DNA from: Lihuaxuella thermophila | GTDB taxonomy: Bacteria; Bacillota; Bacilli; Thermoactinomycetales; Thermoactinomycetaceae | DNA: 54,732 nucleotides | Direction of reading: 5' to 3' | NCBI RefSeq assembly: GCF_900110165.1 | Contig: NZ_FOCQ01000021.1 | Coordinates: forward strand, 1-54,732 | Shown here: in pieces, positions 6,221 through 15,008 of the stretch | Position numbering within the stretch: the first letter of the stretch is position 1 | How the letters are laid out: every line of letters begins with the position of its first letter | The notes under the pieces: generated by a model | Told to the model about the DNA's origin: nothing | Databases searched by the model: none | What the model saw: the letters and a program-made list of their open reading frames with translations, nothing else | Program-made: the position numbers and the translations under genes

Positions 6221-6682
6221 GTGGTTAGCGACAAACAAATCATTGAGCTGCTTACATCCCTGCAACGGTGCATGATCGCCTACCGCCGCGTGGTGCAGGA
6301 AAAATTGAAAACATATAACCTGACCATTTCGCAGGCTAAATTATTGCGAGTGTTAACAGAAGAGGGGCCCCAATCGTTGGTGGAACTGAGCAAAAAGCTG
6401 GAAACGGCCACCAGTTCCATCAGCGGGATTGTAGACCGGCTGGAGCGGATGGATTATGTTTACCGCCAACGGGATGAACAGGACCGGCGGGTCGTCCGGG
6501 TCGGTTTGACCGAAAAATGCGAGGAGTTGTTGGCGGATTTTCCGATCAGTCAATCTCAACAGTTGCAAAGGCATCTGACCAACATGAGTTCGGACGAAGT
6601 CCGGGTGTTAACGGAATTGCTTCAAAAGTTCACGCAATGTCTTGATGGAAACACTTCAACCGAATCACAAGCAAGGGGTTAA
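6221..6682 (+). CDS. MarR-family transcriptional repressor
   Basis: A 153-residue protein starts at GTG 6221, eight bases after GAGGTGA. The longer frame from 6209 would begin inside this ribosome site. The winged helix-turn-helix is clear: SQAKLLRVLTEEGPQSLVEL (about 34-53), recognition helix with TATSSISGIVDRLERMDYV, and the wing RQRDEQDRRVVRVGLTEK. Terminal helices serve dimerisation. As first gene of an operon with two membrane-fusion proteins and a 14-helix MFS pump, it is very likely a drug- or phenolic-compound-responsive repressor of that operon, acting through the palindrome in the promoter. The ligand is unknown. Confidence 0.88.
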   Translation: MVSDKQIIELLTSLQRCMIAYRRVVQEKLKTYNLTISQAKLLRVLTEEGPQSLVELSKKLETATSSISGIVDRLERMDYVYRQRDEQDRRVVRVGLTEKCEELLADFPISQSQQLQRHLTNMSSDEVRVLTELLQKFTQCLDGNTSTESQARG

Positions 6683-6687
6683 AAAAG

Positions 6688-7362
6688 ATGAAACGACTGA
6701 TGATCAGCGTCACCGCCCTTGCCTGTATACTGGCTTTGGTCGGCGGTGGCGTCTATTCCTGGAATCAACATTCTCAGTACCTCACGACGGACAATGCCCG
6801 TGTCGAGGCGGACATCATTCCCATCACCGCCCCCGCCACAGGTAAACTGAGCGAGTGGTCGGTGCATGTGGGAGAACAAATCGGTGCACATGCGCTGCTC
6901 GGCAAAGAAGAGGTTTCCGTCAATGGCCTCCCCATGAGACCGGGTTCCAAGAAACCGGGCCAGGAAAAAGGAAAGCCCGTCGTGCATGAACTGCTGTCAC
7001 CCATTGAGGGAGTGATTCTGGAGACTCACGCGGTGCCCGGAGAAGTCGTGAGGCAGGGAGAGACGATCGCCATGGCGGCTGACTTATCCAATCCTTATGT
7101 GCTGGCTTACATCGACGAAGAGCAAATTCTCGATATCAGCACAGGCAAAGAAGCGGATATCTTTCTGGATGCTTATCCGGATGAGACGTTTCACGGTAAA
7201 GTAACTGAGATCGGGCGCTCCGCCGGGAACTTCCTGTCCGGAAACGCATCTGCCAGTGATTCCAAAGAAATCGAACGAGTGCCGGTAAAGATCGTGGTCG
7301 ATGATTTTTCAGGGAAATATCTGGCCCTGGGAATGAACGCAACCATAAAAATCCATAAGTAA
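6688..7362 (+). CDS. HlyD/EmrA-family membrane fusion protein 1
   Basis: A 224-residue protein lies five bases after marR. One N-terminal membrane segment (about residues 5-24) is followed by the EmrA-type start of the periplasmic-adaptor fold, YLTTDNARVEADIIPITAPATGK. A lipoyl-like half motif and the second barrel-sandwich strand (LLSPIEGVILETHAVPGEVV) come next, and a beta-barrel ends in LALGMNATIKIHK. The long coiled-coil hairpin of Gram-negative EmrA is absent and is replaced by a short loop (SVNGLPMRPGSKKPGQEKGK), as usual in Gram-positives. It probably works with the MFS pump encoded downstream. The next gene is its paralogue. Confidence 0.85.
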   Translation: MKRLMISVTALACILALVGGGVYSWNQHSQYLTTDNARVEADIIPITAPATGKLSEWSVHVGEQIGAHALLGKEEVSVNGLPMRPGSKKPGQEKGKPVVHELLSPIEGVILETHAVPGEVVRQGETIAMAADLSNPYVLAYIDEEQILDISTGKEADIFLDAYPDETFHGKVTEIGRSAGNFLSGNASASDSKEIERVPVKIVVDDFSGKYLALGMNATIKIHK

Positions 7363-7391
7363 GATAGATATGTGGAGAGGAGAGATTCTGC

Positions 7392-8027
7392 ATGAAGACC
7401 GGAAAGTTTTTATTGTTGAATGCACTGATTTTCCTTGTCATCGTCGGATTGGGGATCGGAGGCTATTATTACTATTACGATCAGCAAAACTACATTACCA
7501 CTGAAGATGCCAAAGTGATGGGGGATATTGTTCCTGTTGCGGCGGAAGCGGGCGGGAAATTGACAGCCTGGAACGGCAAAAACGGCCTGGTTGTCGCCAA
7601 GGGGTACGTGCTCGGGAAAGTGGCGGCAGGGAATGCAACCGTTGACGTAACGGCCCCGTCAGAGGGGACCATCGTGCAAAGTAAAGCACTGGAAGGTCAA
7701 ATGGTTTCTCCCGGCCAGCCGCTGGCACAAATCGTGAATATGAAAAAGCTCTACATTACCGCGAACATCGAGGAAACCTCGATTGAAGATGTGAGCGTTG
7801 GGCAAGAGGCCGATATTACCGTGGACGCCGTGAACGGAACGAAAATCAAAGGGAAAGTGACCGAGATCGGACTGGTCACCAACTCCGTCTTTTCTCTTTT
7901 ACCGCAATCTCATGCCAGCGGTGACTACACCAAAGTGGTTCAGCGGATTCCGGTAAAAATCGAGATGGAAAACTACCCGTCAGGTATTGTGCCGGGCATG
8001 AACGCAACGGTGAAAATTCACAAATAA
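7392..8027 (+). CDS. HlyD/EmrA-family membrane fusion protein 2
   Basis: A 211-residue protein is similar in plan to its upstream neighbour: a membrane helix at about 6-26, YITTEDAKVMGDIVPVAAEA at the start of the barrel-sandwich domain, the second half VTAPSEGTIVQSKALEGQMV, and a terminal beta-barrel ending MNATVKIHK. It is preceded by GGAGAGGAG. Two adaptors in tandem before one pump suggest a hetero-oligomeric adaptor or two alternative adaptors. The hairpin domain is missing here too, so it acts at the cytoplasmic membrane or cell-wall interface. Confidence 0.85.
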   Translation: MKTGKFLLLNALIFLVIVGLGIGGYYYYYDQQNYITTEDAKVMGDIVPVAAEAGGKLTAWNGKNGLVVAKGYVLGKVAAGNATVDVTAPSEGTIVQSKALEGQMVSPGQPLAQIVNMKKLYITANIEETSIEDVSVGQEADITVDAVNGTKIKGKVTEIGLVTNSVFSLLPQSHASGDYTKVVQRIPVKIEMENYPSGIVPGMNATVKIHK

Positions 8028-8062
8028 AAAGTGCATGTTACGAATGAAAGGAGGGCTGCCTG

Positions 8063-9679
8063 TTGTCAACGGAAAGCACGAACGCATCCAATCAGGGAAT
8101 TGCCCGCCACATTCCTCTTTTAGCTGTCTTGATGCTGGGGATGTTTCTAGCGATACTCAACCAAACCCTGCTGAATGTGGCGATTCCGCCTATTATCAAT
8201 GAAATGAATATCACTGCTTCGACCGCACAGTGGCTGCTAACGGGCTACATGCTGATCAACGGGATCCTGATTCCCCTGTCCGCCTATCTGATTGAACGTT
8301 TCGGCGTCCGGCTCCTGTTCCTCGCGGCCATGTTCTTCTTCACCGCCGGATCGCTGATCTGCGGCGTTGCTCCCTCATTCGCAGTTTTGCTCATCGGCCG
8401 TCTGGTCCAAGCCATTGGGGGAGGCATTCTCATGCCGCTGGTGATGACCATCATCCTCTTCATCTTTCCCCCGCAGATGCGCGGAAAAGGGATGGGAATT
8501 TTCGGGCTGGGTATGATGTTTGCCCCTGCGATCGGGCCGACTCTTTCCGGCTGGATCCTCGAGCACCACAGCTGGCGCCTGCTCTTCAACGGAATGGTGC
8601 CGCTCGGAATCTTCGTCACCCTGGTCGCATTCTTTGTGTTAAAGGATCTCGGACAACGAAAAAAAACACGTCTCGATTTGTTGGGTTCCGTCATCTCCAC
8701 GCTCGGCTTCGGCACGCTGTTGTACGGACTGAGCGAAGCGGGAACCAGAGGCTGGGCTGACTCGGTCGTAGTCTCTTGCATCGTGCTGGGGGTTCTGCTG
8801 GTGGCTCTGTTCATCATCCTGCAGATTCAATCCCCGGAACCTCTCTTGGACTTCCGTGTTTTTAAATACGATATGTTTTCTTTGTCCAGCGTGGTCAGTG
8901 CCATCGTTACCGTCGCCATGTATGCGGGGATGTTTCTGCTGCCCATCTATCTGCAAAACCTGCGCGGCTTCACCCCGTTTGAATCAGGACTCTTAATCCT
9001 GCCGGGAGCGGTGATCATGGGGATTATGTCCCCCATTTCCGGTTCGCTGTTTGACAAATGGGGCCCCCGCCCTCTGGCTGTGGCTGGTCTGCTGGTTACA
9101 GCGGTGACCACTTACGAGTTTACGCAGTTAACGCTGGAAACCAGCTACTCCCATATCCTGATGCTAAACATGATCCGTTCGTTTGGGATGTCGCTTTTGA
9201 TGATGCCCATCATGACTGCCGGGCTCAATCAGCTTCCCCGGGAAAAGAACAGCCACGGAACGGCCATGTCAAACACGTTGCGCCAGATCGCCGGGTCGAT
9301 CGGCATCAGCATTTTCACGACGATCTTCAGTACACGGACGACTTTTCATCTCGGGAAGTTAAGTGAACAAGTCAACATCATGGACCCGGCATTTGCTCAA
9401 ACCTTTGCGTCCCATGCGGCCGCTACCGGTCTGCCCGCTGCCGAAGCTGAGAAAACATTGACGGCCTATTTGTACGGTCAGGCCCAAATGCAGGCGGCAG
9501 TACAAGGAATTGATGACGCCTTTATCTGGGCAACCGGAGTCACTCTGGTGGGACTGGTCCTCAGCTTCTTCCTCCGCGACGTGAGGAAGGACAAACCGAC
9601 AAAGACCACTCAGGCAGATCCACCCCAACCGGACGGGCCTGCGGCAGACGTGAAAAAAGAAGCTGTGGTTGCCGGTTGA
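8063..9679 (+). CDS. DHA2-family (EmrB/QacA-type) multidrug efflux transporter
   Basis: A 538-residue MFS protein starts at TTG 8063, 10 bases after AGGAGGG. Fourteen membrane segments can be counted. Helix 1 carries the DHA2 signature (LAILNQTLLNVAIPPIINEM), helix 2 region TAQWLLTGYMLINGILIPLS, helix 4 with GRLVQAIGGGILMPL, and motif C in helix 5 (FAPAIGPTLSGWILEHHSW). A polar C-terminal tail (about 35 residues) follows the last helix. It exports drugs or amphiphiles by proton antiport, together with the two HlyD-like adaptors, under control of the MarR repressor. The substrate cannot be read from sequence. Confidence 0.9.
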   Translation: MSTESTNASNQGIARHIPLLAVLMLGMFLAILNQTLLNVAIPPIINEMNITASTAQWLLTGYMLINGILIPLSAYLIERFGVRLLFLAAMFFFTAGSLICGVAPSFAVLLIGRLVQAIGGGILMPLVMTIILFIFPPQMRGKGMGIFGLGMMFAPAIGPTLSGWILEHHSWRLLFNGMVPLGIFVTLVAFFVLKDLGQRKKTRLDLLGSVISTLGFGTLLYGLSEAGTRGWADSVVVSCIVLGVLLVALFIILQIQSPEPLLDFRVFKYDMFSLSSVVSAIVTVAMYAGMFLLPIYLQNLRGFTPFESGLLILPGAVIMGIMSPISGSLFDKWGPRPLAVAGLLVTAVTTYEFTQLTLETSYSHILMLNMIRSFGMSLLMMPIMTAGLNQLPREKNSHGTAMSNTLRQIAGSIGISIFTTIFSTRTTFHLGKLSEQVNIMDPAFAQTFASHAAATGLPAAEAEKTLTAYLYGQAQMQAAVQGIDDAFIWATGVTLVGLVLSFFLRDVRKDKPTKTTQADPPQPDGPAADVKKEAVVAG

Positions 9680-9689
9680 GTTTATAAAA

Positions 9690-9720
9690 ACAGCAGCCGA
9701 ATGAATCGTTGCTGTGTTTT
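9690..9720 (+). terminator. Terminator of the efflux operon
   Basis: ACAGCA (9690-9695) pairs with TGCTGT (9710-9715), followed by GTTTTAT, 10 bases after the transporter stop. Confidence 0.55.
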
Positions 9721-9864
9721 ATGTTTCTGTGTCCTGAAACCGGATCGGCAGTCTGGTTTGCATACGATTATCCAATCAGGGTCAGAGTACACCGTCAATC
9801 GGACGGAGGAGATGGAAAGAAAATCTTTTCCACATCCCGTTCAACGTTGAAGAAAACTGCATTC

Positions 9865-9906
9865 AAAAGAGAAAGGACCACGGTCTCTGTGGTCCTTTCT
9901 CTTTTG
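9865..9906. terminator. Strong bidirectional terminator
   Basis: AAAAGAGAAAGGACCAC and GTGGTCCTTTCTCTTTT form a 17-base stem around a seven-base loop, flanked by A and T runs. It lies between the efflux operon and the convergent thioredoxin-like gene and can serve both. Confidence 0.85.
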
Positions 9907-9958
9907 AAGAACAATCCGGATCACGCCTTTCCCCTGTCGGAAGCCGGAGAGTGGTCTA

Positions 9959-10516
9959 CTATTCTTTCCATTTAATATTGCAGCCCATACTTGGTTTTTG
10001 CTTTACTGTGACAGGTTCGTCGCTGAGGATGCTGTCCAGCGCAGCCCGGATGGATTCGCCCGTGACCGGTATATCGTTTCCGGGGCGGGAATCATCCAAT
10101 TGCCCGCGATAAACGCATTCCAGATTCCGATTAAAGATATAGAAATCCGGTGTACACGCGGCTTGATAGGCTTTGGCCACTTCCTGTGATTCATCAAACA
10201 GGTAAGGGAACGGATAACCAAGCTCTTCAGCCACTTGCTTCATTTTTTCCGGTGAATCCTCCGGATATTTTTCCGCGTCATTGGAGTTAATGGCAACAAA
10301 GGAGACTCCTTTGGGCAGATAATCATTGGCCAATTGCACCAGCTGGGATTGTACATGCTTCACATAGGGACAGTGGTTGCAAATGAACATGATCACCGTT
10401 GCCACATCTGATTTTACATCGTCCAATGAAACCTGTTTTCCCGACACGACATCCGGCAAGACAAAAGAAGGAGCTTGCTTGCCCAGCGGGAACATGGTGG
10501 ATTCAGTCAGCGCCAT
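9959..10516 (-). CDS. Thioredoxin-family (redoxin) protein
   Basis: A 185-residue cytoplasmic protein of the AhpC/TSA-TlpA superfamily. After GKQAPSFVLPDVVSGKQVSL comes MFICNHCPYVKHV (about residues 43-55), with the CNHC active-site pair typical of this redoxin subgroup, then FVAINSNDAEKYPEDS and the cis-proline region ACTPDFYIF (about 120-128). No signal peptide or membrane helix is visible, so it is probably a cytosolic thiol-disulfide protein. The C-terminus carries a further cysteine in SMGCNIKW, near-constant in this subgroup. GGAAGGGAAGG precedes the ATG. The gene stands alone, and its redox partner is unknown. Confidence 0.82.
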   Translation of the reverse strand: MALTESTMFPLGKQAPSFVLPDVVSGKQVSLDDVKSDVATVIMFICNHCPYVKHVQSQLVQLANDYLPKGVSFVAINSNDAEKYPEDSPEKMKQVAEELGYPFPYLFDESQEVAKAYQAACTPDFYIFNRNLECVYRGQLDDSRPGNDIPVTGESIRAALDSILSDEPVTVKQKPSMGCNIKWKE

Positions 10517-10714
10517 ATGTATCCTTCCCTTCCTTCAGAGGATTCGATCATACCTGTTCATTCCCCATCAGCCATCTCCTTATGCCGGTCGAAAACCATG
10601 CGAGTACAAGGAGTGGCTGATTCTATTTTATCACTTTTCAGGCATGAGCATAAATAGCAGTTGCACGATCCTGAATGATTATGAAGGAAATTGAAGTTAA
10701 GCGAAAGAAAATGA

Positions 10715-10744
10715 TTGATTTTATGAAAGGGTTTTCGTTATGAT
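10715..10744 (+). promoter_or_regulatory. Promoter of the fruRKA operon
   Basis: TTGATT (10715-10720) and TATGAT (10739-10744) have an 18-base spacer. CGAAA (about 10702) and TTTCG (about 10733) and a GAAAG repeat lie around it, possible FruR contacts. The operator itself is inferred. Confidence 0.6.
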
Positions 10745-10758
10745 AATACCAAAGTGAG

Positions 10759-11523
10759 GTGGTCGCCATCCTTACTCCGCAGAGACATCAACTGATTTTG
10801 GACTTATTGAGAAAACAGGGAGTCGTAAAAATACAGGATCTCGTCGCCGCCACCGATTCCTCGGAATCAACTGTCCGGCGGGATCTGATCCAACTGGAAA
10901 AAAAACATTTGCTCAAGCGCATTCACGGCGGGGCCGCACTCTTGCAAGGCAAGGGCTCGGAACCGGGCATGGTTGAAAAATCAGCCAAAAACCTTCAAGA
11001 AAAAAAACAGATCGCTGCCTTTGCCGCTTCTTTGGTAAAGAACGGCGATTGCATTTACCTGGATGCCGGCAGTACGACATTTGAAATGATTCCCCACTTC
11101 ATCGACAAGCAGGTGACAGTGGTCACCAACGGAGTGAATCATTTGGAAGCTCTTGTCGCAAACCACGTGAAAGCTTATGTGCTGGGCGGCAAGATGAAAG
11201 CTTCCACGAAAGCGCTGATCGGCAGCGTCGCATTGGAAAATCTCCGGCGCTACCGATTTGACCGGTGTTTTTTGGGAGCCAATGGCATTCATCCCGAACT
11301 GGGTTACACCACGCCCGATCCCGAAGAAGCACTCTTAAAACAATCCGCTATGCAGTTATCCGGCCAAACGTATGTTTTGGCTGATCACAGCAAGTTTTCC
11401 GAAATCTCATTTGCCAAATTCGCTGATCTTGAAGAAGCTTGTTTGATTACAGATCTAGTTCCTGAAGACACAAGAGAATGCTACGAACAGAAAACATCTT
11501 TGTTTGAGGTAGGAAAAAAATGA
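10759..11523 (+). CDS. fruR: DeoR-family fructose operon regulator FruR
   Basis: A 254-residue DeoR-type repressor. The N-terminal helix-turn-helix is classical: TPQRHQLILDLLRKQGVVKI, then DLVAATDSSESTVRRDLIQL and EKKHLLKRIHGGAAL. The sugar-phosphate sensor domain has NGDCIYLDAGSTT, TNGVNHLEAL, LGGKMK and DRCFLGANGIHPELGYT. The first gene of fruRKA, it presumably responds to fructose-1-phosphate. The start is uncertain. GTG 10759 lies inside the only good ribosome site (GAGGTGG), while homologues begin MLTPERHQ, which would place the start at an ATC (10768) five bases after that site. The stop overlaps fruK by four bases (ATGA). Confidence 0.9.
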   Translation: MVAILTPQRHQLILDLLRKQGVVKIQDLVAATDSSESTVRRDLIQLEKKHLLKRIHGGAALLQGKGSEPGMVEKSAKNLQEKKQIAAFAASLVKNGDCIYLDAGSTTFEMIPHFIDKQVTVVTNGVNHLEALVANHVKAYVLGGKMKASTKALIGSVALENLRRYRFDRCFLGANGIHPELGYTTPDPEEALLKQSAMQLSGQTYVLADHSKFSEISFAKFADLEEACLITDLVPEDTRECYEQKTSLFEVGKK

Positions 11524-12437
11524 TCTATACTGTCACGCTCAACCCATCCGTTGATTTGACCGTCGAAGTGGAAGATTTTCAGCTTGACCGGCTGAACCGA
11601 TCGAGCCGGGAGCTGAAGTTTCCGGGCGGGAAAGGGATTAATGTTTCCCGCGTCTTGCACCGCATCGGGGCGGAAACCACCGCCCTGGGCTTCATCGGGG
11701 GATTTACCGGCCGCTTCATCCGGGATTCCCTGATCCGCGAAGGGATTCACGTCGATTTTATTGAGGTGGAAGAAGATTCGCGCATTAATATCAAGCTGAA
11801 ATCACCCGGCGGCGGAGAAACGGAGATCAACGGCTCAGGCCCGACGATCCCCGGCCACCATTTCCGGCAGTTTCTCGCTAAGCTCGATTCGATTCCGGAA
11901 GGGGAAATGATTGTTCTTGCCGGCAGCATCCCCCGCTCACTGCCCGTCAATCTCTATGAAGAACTGACGAAAAAGTGCAGCGGACGCGGAATCCATGCAG
12001 TCGTCGATGCGGCGGGAACAGCGCTGCTGCACGTCGTCAAGCACAAACCGTTCTTAATCAAACCCAACCATCACGAGCTGGGGGAACTGTTCGGCGTCAC
12101 CTTTCAATCAGTGAATGAAATCCTTCCCTATGGCATGAGACTGGTGGAAATGGGAGTCCGAAACGTCATCGTATCGATGGCCGAAAAAGGTGCTCTCTTC
12201 TTCAGCCGGGAAGGCATCTACTCAGCGAATGTCCCCCAAGGGAAAGTGGTCAACTCCGTCGGCGCTGGAGACTCGCTGGTTGCAGGGTTTATCGGAACCT
12301 ATGCCAAAACAGGTGATCTTCTCAAAGCTTTTCAATACGGAGTCGCCGCCGGAAGCGCAACCGCTTTTTCCCGGGATTTATGTACAAAAGAGGAGATCGA
12401 GGCGTTATACCCGCAAGTGCAGATTCAAAAGATTTGA
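11520..12437 (+). CDS. fruK: 1-phosphofructokinase
   Basis: A 305-residue PfkB-family kinase phosphorylates fructose-1-phosphate to fructose-1,6-bisphosphate with ATP. It begins IYTVTLNPSVDLTVEV, the usual LacC/FruK start. It has FPGGKGINVSRVL (about 38-50, substrate-binding signature), VLAGSIPRS (about 133-141), KPNHHELGELFG (about 181-192) and the catalytic/anion-hole motif NSVGAGDSLVAGFIG (about 244-258). Length is normal. It is translationally coupled to fruR (ATGA), and fruA starts 11 bases after its stop. Cytoplasmic; it acts directly on the product of the FruA phosphotransferase. Confidence 0.95.
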   Translation: MIYTVTLNPSVDLTVEVEDFQLDRLNRSSRELKFPGGKGINVSRVLHRIGAETTALGFIGGFTGRFIRDSLIREGIHVDFIEVEEDSRINIKLKSPGGGETEINGSGPTIPGHHFRQFLAKLDSIPEGEMIVLAGSIPRSLPVNLYEELTKKCSGRGIHAVVDAAGTALLHVVKHKPFLIKPNHHELGELFGVTFQSVNEILPYGMRLVEMGVRNVIVSMAEKGALFFSREGIYSANVPQGKVVNSVGAGDSLVAGFIGTYAKTGDLLKAFQYGVAAGSATAFSRDLCTKEEIEALYPQVQIQKI

Positions 12438-12448
12438 GGGGATGCGAC

Positions 12449-14296
12449 ATGAAGATTACCGAACTTTTACAGAAAGATACCGTGATCATGAATCTTCAAT
12501 CAACCAGCAAAGATTCAGTGATGGATGAATTGATCGACAAACTGGATGCCGCTGGCCGCTTATCCAACCGGGATGAATTTAAAGAAGCCATTTTAAAGAG
12601 GGAAGCTCAAGGCTCCACCGGGATCGGAGAGGGAATTGCCATTCCGCACGCCAAAACGAAAGCGGTTAAAACCCCGGCCATCTGCTTTGGGAAAAGCGAT
12701 GAAGGGATCGAGTTTGATTCCTTGGACGGCAAACCCGCCCACTTATTTTTCATGATCGCGGCCCCCGAAGGAGCCAATGAAACCCACCTGGAAACCTTAT
12801 CGCGCCTGTCTGCGATGTTGATGGACAACCATTTTCGGGAGCAGCTCAGCCGGGCGAAAACCGCCGATGAAGTGATCGCGCTCGTGGACGCGAAAGAAAA
12901 TGAAGGCGACGAACAGACCGATCAACGGAAAGAAGCCGGACATGAAAAGCTGATTCTCGCCGTCACTGCCTGCCCGACAGGGATTGCTCACACGTATATG
13001 GCAGCCGATGCGCTGACAGCCAAAGCAAAGGAGATGGGAGTCCCGATCAAAGTGGAGACCAATGGTTCCACCGGTGTGAAAAACGCCTTGACCCGGGAGG
13101 AAATTGAACGGGCCACGGCCATTATCGTCGCGGCAGACAAGCAGGTGGACATGGATCGTTTCCATGGAAAACGGGTGATCCAGGTGCCCGTCTCGGAGGG
13201 AATTCGCAAGCCCGCCGAATTGATCGAACGGGCTTTAAAACAGGAGGCCCCCGTTTACGAGCGAACGGGCGAAATCACAAAAGCTGACACCGGAGAGAAA
13301 CGGCTTGGCTTTTACAAGCATTTGATGAACGGGGTCAGCAATATGCTGCCCTTTGTCGTCGGCGGCGGTATTTTAATCGCTCTCGCTTTTGCTTTCGGCG
13401 GGATTGACGCCAAAGGACCGATCGCCGAAACGTTGATGAAAATTGGCGGCGGCGACGGCGCTTTCCACTTCCTCGTACCAATTCTGGCCGGATTTATCGC
13501 CAGCAGCATTGCCGACCGTCCCGGTTTCGCTCCGGGTGTCGTGGGCGGCTATCTGGCGGCAACCGCCGGGGCTGGTTTCCTTGGCGGTCTGATTGCCGGT
13601 TTCCTGGCCGGTTATATCGTGGTAGGGTTAAAGAGAGTGTTGGCTGTTCTTCCCCATCAATTGGAAGGAATCAAACCGGTTCTCCTGTATCCGGTGCTCG
13701 GAACCCTGATTACCGGCGTTTTGATGATCACTGTCATCAACGGGCCCGCAGGTGCGCTGAACAAAGCGATGACTGCCTGGTTGAATGATTTGAGCGGCAG
13801 CAATGCCCTGATTCTCGGTTTAATCCTGGGCGGAATGATGGCGGTCGACATGGGCGGTCCGGTCAACAAAGCCGCGTTTACCTTCGGCATCGCCGCCATC
13901 GAAGCCGGCAATTTCGCCCCCCATGCGGCAGTCATGGCCGGCGGAATGGTTCCCCCGCTCGGCATCGCCCTGGCCACCACTTTTTTCAAAAGCAAGTTTA
14001 CCGATGCAGAGCGCAAGTCTGGTTTGACCAACTATGTCATGGGTGCATCCTTCATTACCGAAGGAGCCATTCCCTTCGCAGCCGCTGATCCGATCCGGGT
14101 GCTCGCCGGCTGCATCACCGGATCGGCTGTTGCCGGCGCTTTGGCCATGATGTTCGGAATCACTCTCCCCGCGCCCCATGGAGGTATTTTCGTCATCCCA
14201 CTGGTGAACAAACCGCTGTTATATGTGCTGGCGATTCTGATTGGTTCCGCGGTTACCGCTGTCATGCTGGGCATTTGGAAAAAAAGGGTCAAATAA
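12449..14296 (+). CDS. fruA: PTS fructose transporter EIIABC
   Basis: A 615-residue fused fructose permease of the phosphotransferase system. The frame is open upstream, but ATG 12449 follows GAGGGG and begins MKITELLQKD, the normal EIIA start. Domain order: EIIA (about 1-148) with phospho-accepting His67 in GIAIPHAKT; EIIB (about 165-262) with Cys175 in AVTACPTGIAHTYMA; then a membrane EIIC (about 285-615) with roughly ten hydrophobic segments and the conserved GGPVNKAAFTFG and ITEGAIPFAAADP regions. It takes up fructose as fructose-1-phosphate for FruK. It is the last gene of fruRKA and ends before a strong terminator. Confidence 0.95.
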   Translation: MKITELLQKDTVIMNLQSTSKDSVMDELIDKLDAAGRLSNRDEFKEAILKREAQGSTGIGEGIAIPHAKTKAVKTPAICFGKSDEGIEFDSLDGKPAHLFFMIAAPEGANETHLETLSRLSAMLMDNHFREQLSRAKTADEVIALVDAKENEGDEQTDQRKEAGHEKLILAVTACPTGIAHTYMAADALTAKAKEMGVPIKVETNGSTGVKNALTREEIERATAIIVAADKQVDMDRFHGKRVIQVPVSEGIRKPAELIERALKQEAPVYERTGEITKADTGEKRLGFYKHLMNGVSNMLPFVVGGGILIALAFAFGGIDAKGPIAETLMKIGGGDGAFHFLVPILAGFIASSIADRPGFAPGVVGGYLAATAGAGFLGGLIAGFLAGYIVVGLKRVLAVLPHQLEGIKPVLLYPVLGTLITGVLMITVINGPAGALNKAMTAWLNDLSGSNALILGLILGGMMAVDMGGPVNKAAFTFGIAAIEAGNFAPHAAVMAGGMVPPLGIALATTFFKSKFTDAERKSGLTNYVMGASFITEGAIPFAAADPIRVLAGCITGSAVAGALAMMFGITLPAPHGGIFVIPLVNKPLLYVLAILIGSAVTAVMLGIWKKRVK

Positions 14297-14323
14297 TTGC
14301 TTTGTTGATGGAAACGGACAACC

Positions 14324-14370
14324 TCCGGCAAACCAGGGTTCGAACGCATCCGATGCCCTGGTTTGCCGGA
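14324..14370 (+). terminator. Terminator of fruRKA
   Basis: TCCGGCAAACCAGGG pairs perfectly with CCCTGGTTTGCCGGA around a 17-base loop, followed by CTTATTT. Confidence 0.8.
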
Positions 14371-14488
14371 CTTATTTCCCAACGAGTTTGCCCATATTGG
14401 GTATTTTTTATATTTAAAGAATTTGCCGCATAATTTTTACTTGTGTACAATCATAATAGATGACCATTCTGAAACAGGTGGGATGAAG

Positions 14489-14953
14489 ATGAGCCACTTT
14501 TTAATCGCTCAATTTGAGATGTTTCGCGGACGGATGTACCAGCTTCTGGAAACCGTTTCCGAAACGGCAGCCGACCAGCAGCCAGCGGGATTCAATAATA
14601 CCATCCGCTGGAATACCGGTCACATTTTAACGGTTACCGACCGCTTTTTCGGTTTGAACATGCTTCCCGAGAACTATAAAGAGTTGTTCTGGGCGGGAAC
14701 CAAGCCGGCAGACTGGACCGGAAACGCCCCTTCGTTGGAAACATTACTTTCCCAATTGCGGGAACAGGAAGCGCGAATCAAAGAGACCATCCCCGAACGG
14801 TTGGATGAGAAGCTGCCACAGCCGATCCAATTCCCCAACGGCTTTCAACTGACGACGATCAGTGAAGTACTCGCTTTTAACAATGTTCATGAAGGGATCC
14901 ATACCGGCTATATGAATGCGTTAAAGCGGGCGATCGAGGGACAAGGCAAATAA
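14489..14953 (+). CDS. DinB-family protein
   Basis: A 154-residue four-helix protein of the DinB/YfiT-like superfamily. ATG 14489 is seven bases after AGGTGG; the longer open frame upstream has no ribosome site. NTIRWNTGHILTVTDRFF (about 33-50) supplies the first conserved histidine (GH). FNNVHEGIHTGYMNALKRAI (about 128-147) supplies the HEGIHTG pair, giving the three-histidine metal site of the family. Members include thiol-dependent transferases (bacillithiol or mycothiol) and damage-induced proteins of unknown activity. The substrate here is not known. Single gene with its own terminator. Confidence 0.82.
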   Translation: MSHFLIAQFEMFRGRMYQLLETVSETAADQQPAGFNNTIRWNTGHILTVTDRFFGLNMLPENYKELFWAGTKPADWTGNAPSLETLLSQLREQEARIKETIPERLDEKLPQPIQFPNGFQLTTISEVLAFNNVHEGIHTGYMNALKRAIEGQGK

Positions 14954-14964
14954 ATATTAAAAAA

Positions 14965-15001
14965 GATGCGAACCCCTCTGGAACACAGGGAGGTTCGCAT
15001 T
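14965..15001 (+). terminator. Terminator of the DinB-family gene
   Basis: GATGCGAACC and GGTTCGCAT frame an inner CTCTG/CAGGGAG stem; TTTG follows. It begins 11 bases after the stop codon. Confidence 0.75.
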
Positions 15002-15008
15002 TGTATTA

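Noticed and set aside
12380-12448. Earlier start for fruA
   Set aside because: It overlaps fruK coding sequence and adds residues not found in EIIA domains; ATG 12449 has a ribosome site and the family start.
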